A DNA stretch of 10,340 bases from Gracilaria caudata (Eukaryota > Rhodophyta > Florideophyceae > Gracilariales > Gracilariaceae), in contig JASCIV010000914.1 of NCBI GenBank assembly GCA_030374735.1, forward strand, positions 1 to 10,340, in the 5' to 3' direction. How positions within the stretch are numbered: the stretch's first letter is position 1; each line of letters begins with the position of its first letter. The position numbers and the translations under genes were made by a program. Below are positions 1 to 8,525 of this stretch, in pieces. Below the pieces are notes generated by a model, which saw only the letters and a list, made by a program, of their open reading frames with translations, ran no database searches and was not told where the DNA came from.

Positions 1-310
1 TATCTGCATTAACAGTTCATCGTCAAAATGACATAAAAATTTTTGGTCAAAATCAAAACAAAACGACTTTTGTTCTAAAACAACTAAAAAAGTATTGATT
101 TTCAAACTACTCAGAGAGAAAAAAATTTGATAGCGTAATAATGCTTCAAATTCTATCACAATTTGTGCATTTAAAGTTCACTTGAAGATGCTTTTTAACA
201 GTACTCTAAGCATGAACGCATTATCCAGACTAGGCTATTAAAATTTTGTGATGCATTACGCTAAGTCTCTAGATTGCCCTTTTCGGAAAACTTTACAGTA
301 ATTAATTAAC
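1..310. other. AT-rich left edge, no gene seen
   Basis: The first 300 bases hold about 90 G or C by hand count (30% GC), with many A and T runs. The composition changes near 310, where a GC-rich GGCGCGC stretch begins. I see no open frame of coding character. The segment could be a decayed mobile element, a matrix-attachment-like spacer or simply intergenic DNA; the sequence does not decide between these. Confidence 0.6.
131..263. repeat. Imperfect inverted repeat in the AT-rich edge
   Basis: TAGCGTAAT at 131-139 is exactly complementary to ATTACGCTA at 255-263. Moving inward, ATCACAATTT (154-163) pairs with AAATTTTGTGAT (241-252) apart from two extra T bases, once a 17-base insertion in the left arm is allowed for. 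The whole would be about 133 bases. It resembles an eroded small inverted-repeat element, but I could not identify target-site duplications, and AT-rich DNA yields such matches by chance. Confidence 0.3.
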
Positions 311-1824
311 CCGTTGAATCGGCGCGCACGGACATAATTTTGAAACAAACAAAAATCTGTTTCACATTAAGCCGATGAGAAGGGTAATTAAGACTTACTG
401 CGGACCGAGTATTCTAAGCGCCTCGGATGAAGTTCTGCGGAAATGCTGAACGTATAGCTTCGAATGGTTCTAATATTTGAAAAACGCTCTTCAGGAAAGG
501 ATCAGCATGGGTTCCATGGTCCTCTGATTTGTCTAAGGGAACAGGTCTTGAATAATGCAATGTTGGCGTATATGTTGAATAATATGACATTGAGTTGCTA
601 GGCAAAAGCTCTTTCTAAAGGGAAGCACTGTCTGGAACGTCTGTGCATGTATGCACGCATTCGTCATCGGTCATGTTTACTAAACATAGATATCAGTGAA
701 AGAAAGAGGACGGTATGAAAAAATTGTGACTATCGCTGTGAAGTCGAAGTGCCCGCTACGGGTTGAGAGTTGGTAGGGTCGCTGAGCTCTTGTCCCAGTT
801 TTGTGTCAATAAGATGTAATGCTAAGTTACACTCGAGGATTGAACAGTTTTGTGAGGTTGGTTCCATTGCGGAACAATTGCATGATGTGTTGCCCTAAGC
901 GTACGCAGGATACGTGGAACAGAAGGGTAAGCGATAACGTTAGAGGCGCTCGTGTTCTGTGCGATCTTGATCATCAGATTATCTTATCTTTAATGCTGTT
1001 CGATTCCTCGTGGACAACAATGTGAGAAGTGCAGAAGGCACCAAGGTTACTGAGGCACAGATTGGGCAGCAAGGATATGTGAAGTTGCACATGGACTGGA
1101 CTTGAGGTCAACGCCATCATGGCATGATGTCGCATGATGCACAACTTGATGCATGCGAAATGGAAGCAGCGATTTTGAACCTTTCCAGCTTGTAAGAAAG
1201 ATGAAGCAACAAAGTGATCCAGGATGGGATCGCTTGCGTACGATCCTGGTTCGTTTCCGAGATTCGTAAAGAACATGGAGAAAAAGAGCTCGCAACTTGA
1301 GATTCATCAGCTCGTCGAGAGTTCTGTCCAAAATATCTAGGTGGCAGCTCTGTCAAAAAATGAGCGGCATTGACGCAAATGTGCAGTGGAAGTAAGGCTA
1401 ACATTAACCGCCGCTACGACGGTTGACTCAACTGTAAACAAGAAGCTTGCAACGAAGACAGATCGTGGATGAGTTTTAACGACAGAGGATCCCTATATGG
1501 CAACAAGGTCTCCGGTAGGAATCACGCTGCCGAATGTCCACTCGAGTTCCCCAGCCACCTACGGACGAAAAGACAACGTGGTGCACGCGATACACTAGCT
1601 TGCAGTTGCCACGCTGCGATCACGCCAGCGCAAGCCTTGCATACTGCTCGATCGCCGACTTCGCACACTCGCTTAGCGGGCCATACACCCCCAACTTTCG
1701 GAGTAAATTGTTATGCTACAGTCAGCTACCCTGGTACTCGTAGACAATGTGAGCGGTATCCTTCGAACTGGCTTGCAGTGGTAACTGTATGTCTTGGAGT
1801 GCAAGTTAGTCGTTACCCATCGTC
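311..1824. other. Region without a convincing gene, upstream of the cysteine-rich gene
   Basis: Open frames here are short, overlap one another in several frames and look like random sequence. Small palindromic patches occur: CATCATG and CATGATG flank one base at 1115-1129, and CCAGGAT at 1219-1225 faces ATCCTGG at 1243-1249. The last few hundred bases should hold the promoter of the gene starting at 1825, but I see no clear TATA box. An in-frame stop (TAG at 1807) lies just before that gene's ATG. An ATG frame from 1469 runs into the gene in a different frame; see the splice-site finding. Confidence 0.5.
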
Positions 1825-3873
1825 ATGTATTTTTCTGCCCTTTCCTTTCTCGTCTTTCTCCTTTTCCTTTCGCACTCCATCTCGCAGAGTACCTGTCCGC
1901 GAGGAACATTTCGAGCACAGCCATCTTTGCAATGCGTGTCATGTCCACCAGGAACATTCCAAAGCGCGATTAACGCATCCTCCTGCAGCCAATGTCCTCC
2001 AGGTCGATTTCAGCCATTCTCAGCCGCCCAGACACCGGACGCATGTCGACCATGTCAGCCTGGAACTTTCTCACCTTCAGCCTCAGCCGCTTGCTTTTCA
2101 TGTCCATTAGGCCTTTCTTCAGCCTCTGCCGCGGCGAGGTGCGTCACCTGTCAACCGGGCACATTTCTCTCTGGTGCGAATGGGTCATCGATACAATCGC
2201 CTTGTCAACCATGTACGGGCGGGTTTACCAACATGCTCAATCAGCCTTCTTGCATGGCTTGTAATCCAGGGTTGGTGGCCCCTATGGCGGCTACTTCAAT
2301 AGAACAATGTACCATTACATGTCCACCCGGGACACAATCTAGCGCAAATGGCTGCGAGCCGTGCTCAAAAGGTACATTCAGTCCGGATGGTAAACGATGT
2401 CTGATATGTGCGCCTGGCACTGTTTCAAACGGGACAGGGGCCAGCTCATGTACCGCATGTAAGCCCGGGCAGCGAGCAGTTTCAGATTCCGGCTCAAGTA
2501 CCGAATCTCGATGTGAACTATGTCCTCCAGGAACTACAACATTCGCATCCGGCGCACTCATTTGTCGCCAGGAAGGAAATCCATGCCCCAGAGGCTATCT
2601 GCAGCTCTCATCTGGCGATTGCATTCGCTGTCCTGTTGATCATTACTTCGACTCTACTGGCGAAAAGTGTGTGCCTTGCGGCGATGGAGAGGGTAGTGCA
2701 GGTGGCCTGTCCTTGGGTTGTACATCCTGTGCACGGATCGTACAGGCTCGCATTAAGGACTCGAGGTGTTTCAAAGATGCTGATGGGATTGTCGTTGTCA
2801 ATAAGGATGGTAATTTGTGTCCGCCTGGTACGATGCTGAATGCGAAGTTGGGAGTATGCATCGCTTGTGGGCGTGGAACCTTTTCTGCAGCCAATAATAT
2901 GAAGAAATGCACAGCATGTCCGGAGGGGAGTGTTCAACCAGGCCTTATGGCCTCAAGTTGTATTCGTTGTGCTAATGGAACTGTGCCTGACGAAGACAGG
3001 GTTAAATGCGTTGTCCCACAAACAAACTGTCCTATTGGGGCACGTTTGATTACTATATCTGCCACAGCAGAGGGAAGCGATACGAGCAGTAGGGTACTAT
3101 GTCAATCTCTTGATTGCGAAACGCCCCCCGCGAACGCCGAGTCTGCTTCGTCCCGGACTTGCGGCCAATGCAACCGAAATGAGTCTTTGAGCACGGAAAT
3201 GTCCTGCAGTTTATGCCCACCGGATTCCATTAGCGATGGAAAGTCCTGCGTACCATGCCCAGCGGGACTCAGGCGTGACGTAGACGTTTGTGCTTGTCGG
3301 GGAGTCTTCGCCCAGAACAGAGGCCTGGTCAACGGTGTCTGCGAAGTGTGCCCGCCTGGAAGCTACGGTCAGAGTCTTAATGTACTAGAAGATCATCACT
3401 GCGTACAATGTCCTGCTGGGACATTCCGTGATCTTGAGAACGACTCCAATCTTGCTGCATGCCTACTCTCGTCCGATAAAGGCTGCCCAGATCCTGCACC
3501 ATGCAAGAAGTGCCCTCCCGACACTTTTACAAGAGAACCAGGAGCTACGCAATGTCAACCATGTCCACAAGGAACCTTCTCGTACGGCCTCGGGGAAACT
3601 GAATGCTTGAGAAATGGTGCTGTGTCCGAGCCTGTCTTGTTCAGTGATCCTCTTGGGATCTCAGGTGACTTTATATTTGAATCTGAAGAATCAACAGAAG
3701 AGCCAGTTCCAGCTCTGGATGAAATGGATGGTGTGCCAGCAAGTCCAGAACCAGAAGAGTCTCTTGCACCCGAACTGGACCCTCAAATCACCGACAGCCC
3801 CATAGACTTTGCAGCTGAGACTGTATTAGAAACTGGTGAAGAACTCTTCGAGAGTCCTGGTCTCTTCGAATGA
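1825..3873 (+). CDS. Secreted cysteine-rich protein with GCC2/GCC3 (ephrin-receptor-like) repeats and acidic tail
   Basis: This 682-residue protein starts with an apparent signal peptide: hydrophobic F/L/V/S residues at about 5-17, with likely cleavage near SIS-Q at about 18-21. The ATG is the first possible one because TAG at 1807 closes the frame. Residues 24-594 carry 64 cysteines by my count. The recurring unit is C-P-P/x-G-T-F/x ... C-x-x-C, typical of GCC2/GCC3 or ephrin-receptor-like repeats, a disulfide-rich extracellular module. Spacing is regular in the first 260 and last 130 residues and looser between. Several N-x-S/T sites fit secretion. The last 88 residues contain no cysteine and are strongly acidic (17 Glu, 7 Asp, one Arg). 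I see no membrane helix and no GPI-type hydrophobic end, so it is probably released or held in the wall or matrix. The role is unknown; adhesion or matrix binding is only inference from the module. No intron is needed. Confidence 0.85.
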   Translation: MYFSALSFLVFLLFLSHSISQSTCPRGTFRAQPSLQCVSCPPGTFQSAINASSCSQCPPGRFQPFSAAQTPDACRPCQPGTFSPSASAACFSCPLGLSSASAAARCVTCQPGTFLSGANGSSIQSPCQPCTGGFTNMLNQPSCMACNPGLVAPMAATSIEQCTITCPPGTQSSANGCEPCSKGTFSPDGKRCLICAPGTVSNGTGASSCTACKPGQRAVSDSGSSTESRCELCPPGTTTFASGALICRQEGNPCPRGYLQLSSGDCIRCPVDHYFDSTGEKCVPCGDGEGSAGGLSLGCTSCARIVQARIKDSRCFKDADGIVVVNKDGNLCPPGTMLNAKLGVCIACGRGTFSAANNMKKCTACPEGSVQPGLMASSCIRCANGTVPDEDRVKCVVPQTNCPIGARLITISATAEGSDTSSRVLCQSLDCETPPANAESASSRTCGQCNRNESLSTEMSCSLCPPDSISDGKSCVPCPAGLRRDVDVCACRGVFAQNRGLVNGVCEVCPPGSYGQSLNVLEDHHCVQCPAGTFRDLENDSNLAACLLSSDKGCPDPAPCKKCPPDTFTREPGATQCQPCPQGTFSYGLGETECLRNGAVSEPVLFSDPLGISGDFIFESEESTEEPVPALDEMDGVPASPEPEESLAPELDPQITDSPIDFAAETVLETGEELFESPGLFE

Positions 3874-4206
3874 AGATAAATCCCACAATTTACATGTGCC
3901 ACATACCTCGTACATCGCTTTTCCGGAGGACCAAATGGCATAGGGTTTCTCCTTCAGGACTGCATATTCTTCTACAGTACTGTTTTTGAAAGAACAGGAG
4001 TGGTTCAAGCAAGTCTGTCTCTGAAAGGGATGTGTAAAAGTAACGCCCACTCGCAATAAGGCAACCATAGCCAACTTAAGAGAGTACATTTCAAACTAGC
4101 CTTAATCTGCCTAAACACCCGAAAAAAGAACCCGTCATAACTTTCTTGCAAATATGCAGATGAAGAACCCACTGGATAATGGTCGAAATGACAACAGAAC
4201 AACTGC
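3874..4206. other. Convergent intergenic spacer
   Basis: These 333 bases separate the stop of the cysteine-rich gene (+) from the stop of paralogue A (-). The spacer must hold the 3' untranslated ends of both transcripts. I see no canonical AATAAA on the plus strand close to the stop and no credible gene. A minus-strand frame crossing the end of the cysteine-rich gene looks like a shadow. Confidence 0.5.
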
Positions 4207-5743
4207 TCAAGGCTTTTTAAGACCTGAGAATTGCTCCTCAGCCTCTGAACCAGCTGCAGCTTCAGCCGTCATTGACTCTAATGTTCCCGTATACTTCTTC
4301 AGCAATTGAATCAATCGTCCGCGGTGTCTATCAAACATATCTCTGCGCTGCTCAATGTCATACGGAGAACAACCTCTTGTGACTTTCAATACCGCATAAC
4401 TGACGCCTGTGAGAGGGAAATATTCCTTCTCGTTTACGGCTGCAAGCCGTGCTCGGTATCCATGTCTGTGGAGAAGCAATTGCACATTCTGCGTGGATGC
4501 ACCCGTCTGCGCGTACAGTTTCGCGTCAACTGGACCACTCAAGAAGAAATAGTATCCGTACTGTACCCGACAAAGAGGCAGGGGTTAGTATATCTAACGG
4601 TTATTTGACAAGCATCATCTATAAGGAAAACATCGGGTGCTGTCTCGCACGTAACAAAAACGAAGCAAAACTTACTCGTAAGTAGTTGCCATACTCCTCC
4701 CTCTGTTCATATCCATCATCGCCCTTTTCAATACCTTCCGGTTCTGCTAGCATGAAACTCACGTCCGTGGACATCACATGATCCGGTCGAGCAACTTTCC
4801 TCAAAGCCGAACGTCCAACTGTATTCGCAAATTTGAGAAGCCATGAAATGAACTTAAGGTATGGCACTGAGCTAGCAGCTTTCCCAACCGACTTGGCCAC
4901 CTCCTCTAAACTCTTGATAGCAATCAATTGCTCTTCGTTCAACTTATCGATCTCCATAACAGTAAAGCGTACGGACACATCTCGCATACCCTCAGAGTCA
5001 CCGTCAAGCTGGCTGCCCCTTCTCTGAATGAACAATCGTTTCGTGCCCGGAATTGGCACAAAAGAATCGGGCTCGGAGCCAGAGTCATGGCCATCCGTCT
5101 CTGGGTCGAAGTGCAGAAAGGGTATATCGCCCGGTCGGATAGGAAGGGCGGTTGGCAAGTCGCTCAGGTCAATCTTCTTCTTCTTGGGTGGAATAGGCAC
5201 GGTTCCATCTCTCAGCTTGGCTTTCTGAAACTCCTTGTCAGATATTGTAGTATCATTGCTACTACTTGCCGTGTTCGTGGTAGTCGATGATGTGATAGAT
5301 GATCCAGATTCCAATACTTCTTGATGGTCCGACTTTCTTGCCAAACTGCAAAGGAGCAATTCATTGTCTCCAATGTAATCTTGCTGCGCCACGCTGAAAC
5401 CGACGAACGATACTTCGAAGTCATGATTTCTGCGCACCAAATCAGTACATGTGTCCTGACTGACTTTGACGAACTCGGTGGCGGTCACACGTCGGTGAGA
5501 TTCAGTGACATTGGGTCGCTCCGGAGCGAATAGAATAGAATCTGTGGTACCGCCTTCCGTGGCTTCGACCAATATACGACGACGAGTATGATACGGCACG
5601 TAGCGATCGTAGAAGTCACGCTTGCGAACGCTGTTGTCCACGGCACTCTGCAACGCCTTTCTTCGCACTTTAATGGAAACGGTGTGCGATGGCGTGGGGT
5701 CCGCGAAGATTCGACTGGTGATTCGAGAGGTGAGTTCCGCCAT
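4207..5743 (-). CDS. Paralogue A: conserved two-domain protein of unknown function, two exons
   Basis: Coding segments are 5743-4676 and 4560-4207, giving 473 residues (356 + 117). The ATG at 5743 aligns with the start of paralogue B (M-A-E-L against M-N-D-F) and is preceded by AAAAG; the frame farther upstream reaches only a GTG and has no matching residues in B. Visible layout: a conserved N-terminal domain (1-140), a Ser/Thr-rich linker (about 145-168), a basic PPKKKK patch (185-190), an acidic stretch (213-227), then a C-terminal domain (about 254-450). The last contains an amphipathic, hydrophobic segment at 293-310 and a Tyr-rich strand YGYYFFLSG at the start of exon 2. There is no signal peptide, so a cytosolic or nuclear location is inferred; the basic patch could be a nuclear localisation signal. 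I do not recognise the family. Residues 214-349 come from the stretch identical to B. Confidence 0.8.
4561..4675 (-). other. Spliceosomal intron of paralogue A
   Basis: Read on the minus strand, this 115-base intron begins GTAAGT directly after the Leu-Arg codons TTA CGA and ends TACAG before TAC GGA TAC. A perfect TACTAAC branch-point motif lies at 4584-4590, 23 bases before the acceptor. It is phase 0. Without splicing, exon 1 would read through into unrelated residues and stop, while removal joins the frame to an exon 2 that matches paralogue B residue for residue over 30 positions. Confidence 0.88.
4695..5104 (-). repeat. 410-base block identical to 7113-7522 (copy 1)
   Basis: Row-by-row comparison with the other copy (constant offset 2418) shows no mismatch across 410 bases. 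The first differences outside are at 4694 and 4688 on one side and at 5105, 5108 and 5111 on the other. From 5105 to 5227 there are 16 differences in 123 bases, and beyond that the copies diverge further and carry length changes in the linker. The block lies wholly in exon 1 and stops 19 bases short of the splice donor. Confidence 0.95.
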
Positions 5744-6663
5744 CTTTTGGCCTTCGCGAGGGCATGGGTTGGGAAGCAGGCGAAGGAAAGAAAGGCTGGA
5801 AAGCAGTGCAGTATCTGTGCAGGTGGAAGGCTCGTGACCGGAACCAAACAGTTTTGTCGAAAACGAGACGCGCGCAAACCTCTGCCGAGGTTGTCTCACC
5901 GTTCGCGTTTCTGCTCAAGGTTCACTACGCTGTAGTCACGTGCCTTTTAGTGTGCTGTAGCATTCAGAGGAACAGCCTTATTAGAACCTGTCTCAAAACG
6001 TTTCATAAGCTGAGTTCATTCATCGATCTCCATCCACCCTGATTTTGTTGCAGTTCACGAGACGGCGTGACGTGTCGTGCACAATTGGCGGTGAGCACAC
6101 GGCGCCGATTTGTGCGCTCAGATTTTTGTGTCAACCGTTGCAGTTGTAATTGTGTGTCACAACTCCAAGCACTTACGCTATTTGTATGCTCGCATGTGCT
6201 TCAGCTTTCTCACAATAGCACATTCTGCGGTGCCTTATCGCTGACAGAGATGTGTACGTGTAGAAGGTTAGCGAACGCCCTCCGGCTTGCAAGTTGGAAC
6301 CTGCGACGTGCGCTTCGAAAGATTACGTACTGTAGTACAGGCTCGTCACGGTACTGTCGCATACACTACCACACGATCAATGATCGTCATAGATGCCAAC
6401 TTGTCCTATATGTGCCCCATGTGCACTGTTGACTGCTGACATCAGCAGCTCCGCCAACTTGTACCCAGGTCGTGCCCGTTTATCACAATGTCATTCGGCA
6501 GGTGATGCCAGTGCGAGGATTGCATGCACAATAGGGTGGATTACAACACGAAAACATATGGGAATGGGAACCCATTACATGATTATGAACTTGCAACAGA
6601 TCTAAAGGCAATAGGTTATCACCAAGCCATTCCGCAACTGATGTATGGGAAAATAACACCCGC
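5744..6663. other. Spacer between paralogues A and B
   Basis: The spacer contains the promoter and 5' leader of paralogue A (toward 5744) and the 3' end of paralogue B (toward 6663). The bases just before the A start are pyrimidine-rich on the minus strand. No clear TATA box is seen. A plus-strand frame of about 120 codons at 6067-6432 is Cys-, Arg- and His-rich and looks non-coding. AATGGG and CCCATT face each other across two bases at 6563-6576. No similarity to the region upstream of B was evident by eye. Confidence 0.5.
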
Positions 6664-8185
6664 TCACTCGTTCTGTTCTTCCTTCTTGGCAACTGTTCCT
6701 GTCGCTGCCTCCGCCGTCATAGAACCCAAAGTTCCTGTGTATTTCTTCAGCAACTGGGTTAGGCGTCCGCGATGCCTTTCAAACATGTCCTTACGCTGAT
6801 CCTTATCATACGGTGAACAGCCTCTCGTCACTTTGACTACTACGTAACTCACTCCTGACAGAGGGAAATATTCCTTCTCGTTCAGCAGAGCAGATTTCGC
6901 TCTGTACCCATGGCGACGAAGCAAAAGCTGCACATTCTGCGTGGATGCACCCGTCTGAGCGTACAACTTGGCATCAACTGGTCCGCTCAAGAAGAAGTAG
7001 TAACCATACTGCAGCAACGTAGGAAGAGTTAGAAATCACACTTTGACCACTCTCCTCACCCCGCAGAGAAAAAAAATAGCTTTGGTAACTTACCCTTAAG
7101 TAGTTTCCATATTCCTCCCTCTGTTCATATCCATCATCGCCCTTTTCAATACCTTCCGGTTCTGCTAGCATGAAACTCACGTCCGTGGACATCACATGAT
7201 CCGGTCGAGCAACTTTCCTCAAAGCCGAACGTCCAACTGTATTCGCAAATTTGAGAAGCCATGAAATGAACTTAAGGTATGGCACTGAGCTAGCAGCTTT
7301 CCCAACCGACTTGGCCACCTCCTCTAAACTCTTGATAGCAATCAATTGCTCTTCGTTCAACTTATCGATCTCCATAACAGTAAAGCGTACGGACACATCT
7401 CGCATACCCTCAGAGTCACCGTCAAGCTGGCTGCCCCTTCTCTGAATGAACAATCGTTTCGTGCCCGGAATTGGCACAAAAGAATCGGGCTCGGAGCCAG
7501 AGTCATGGCCATCCGTCTCTGGATCAAAATGCAGAAACGGAACATCTCCTGCGCGGATGGGAAGGGCGGTTGGCAAGTCGCTCAGATCGATTTTCTTTTT
7601 CTTTGGTGGAATAGGCACGGTTCCATCTCTCAGCTTGGCTTTCTGGAACGCCTTCTCAGAGATCGAGTCCTCATTATGAACAGAAGCGTTCTGGTTCTCC
7701 GCAGTCAACGAAGAACTGTCGACAGAACTAGAAGCCGTCGTAGAAGAAGATTGTAGCTCATCTTGGTGATCTTGTTTCCTTGCCAGACTGCAAAGCAGCA
7801 TTTCATTATCACCAATATAATCCTGTTGCGCAACACTCAATCCGACGAACGAAACTTCAAAGTCATCATCTCGACGCACTACATCCGAACACATATCCTG
7901 ACTGACTTTGACAAACTCAGTAGCAGTGACGCGTTGATGGGACTCATTCACATTCGGACGTTCCGAAGCATATAGAATGGAATCTGTCGTTCCACACTCA
8001 GAAGCTTCCACCAGAACACGACGACGAGTTGGTAATGGAAGATAACGTTCATACCAATTTCTCTTTCGAACGCTATTATCAGCCGCACTTTGAAGAGACT
8101 TTTTGAGAACCTTTATAGATATAGTGTGAGCCGGATCAGATTCCGGAAAAATGCGAGAGGAAACTCTGGACTTGAAATCATTCAT
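6664..8185 (-). CDS. Paralogue B: conserved two-domain protein of unknown function, two exons
   Basis: Coding segments are 8185-7094 and 7008-6664, giving 478 residues (364 + 114). The ATG at 8185 aligns with the A start; the frame continues upstream only to a GTG. The architecture matches A: N-terminal domain (1-140, 103 of 140 residues identical by hand count), a Ser/Thr/Asn-rich linker about 8 residues longer, the PPKKKK patch (193-198), an acidic stretch and the C-terminal domain with the hydrophobic segment and Tyr-rich strand. Exon 2 is about 86% identical to A in protein until the tails part: B ends in a Lys/Glu/Gln-rich tail, A in a different one. Both copies keep an intact frame and conserve protein while silent sites differ, so both appear functional. 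Tandem same-strand placement suggests local duplication. The function is unknown to me and no catalytic motif is visible. Confidence 0.82.
7009..7093 (-). other. Spliceosomal intron of paralogue B
   Basis: This 85-base minus-strand intron starts GTAAGT after the codons TTA AGG and ends CTGCAG before TAT GGT TAC. A TTCTAAC branch-point-like motif at 7028-7034 lies 19 bases before the acceptor. Its position and phase (0) are the same as in paralogue A, but the sequence and length cannot be aligned with the A intron beyond the splice signals. Confidence 0.88.
7113..7522 (-). repeat. 410-base block identical to 4695-5104 (copy 2)
   Basis: This is the second copy of the identical exon-1 block. 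It covers whole codons 222-357 of paralogue B. The first mismatches lie at 7112 and 7106 toward the intron and at 7523 toward the start of the gene. Confidence 0.95.
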
Positions 8186-8505
8186 TGGGGAGTGATGCAA
8201 CACAATGGTTAGTAGACGATAACTTTTTCGTAGACCTTGCAGACGTGGACGACTACTGGCCCTGGTTGAAGTAGGGGGGACTCGAGTTTGCCGAGCGCAA
8301 ATATACTAGCGCAGCTGCGCAAACTTGATACGCGCGGATGGGTGTATACAAGGGTACATGTACAAAGTTACGTGCTGGTTTGTTTACCAAAGCGCACATA
8401 TGCGGTTTCCAAATGCCCGCTGGGAACATCGTATGAAGATAAAAGCAATCACTACGCGGCAAACTGCGGGGCAATGTTTACCACACATTCTGTTTCGCTT
8501 TCAGG

Positions 8506-8525
8506 TCGTCAGACTTGTCTGACGA
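8506..8525. repeat. Palindrome with 9-base arms
   Basis: TCGTCAGAC and GTCTGACGA are exact reverse complements separated by TT. The arms contain TGACG, the core half-site of many bZIP (ATF/CREB-type) factors. It lies about 320 bases upstream of the paralogue B ATG, so it could be a dimeric factor site or a hairpin. No regulatory role is shown by the sequence alone. Confidence 0.5.

Noticed and set aside
995..1015. GTTCGATTCC resembling a tRNA T loop
   Set aside because: The flanking bases cannot form the 5-base T stem or an acceptor stem.
974..1404. Three overlapping minus-strand frames of about 95-100 codons
   Set aside because: They occupy different frames of the same DNA with no domain, repeat or homology support.
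1469..2110. 213-codon plus-strand frame overlapping the cysteine-rich gene
   Set aside because: The part after 1825 is a frame shadow, and the earlier part looks like random sequence. It is kept only as a possible alternative 5' exon in the findings.
4928..5290. Plus-strand frames over both paralogues, with identical first parts in the two copies
   Set aside because: They are antisense shadows: they match only where the minus-strand exon is identical and diverge to nonsense elsewhere.
5744..5899. N-terminal extension of paralogue A by 52 codons
   Set aside because: It begins with GTG, not ATG, and has no counterpart in B, whereas the ATG at 5743 aligns with the B start.
6067..6432. 121-codon plus-strand frame between the paralogues
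   Set aside because: Its Cys/Arg/His-rich composition is typical of a chance frame, and no domain is visible.
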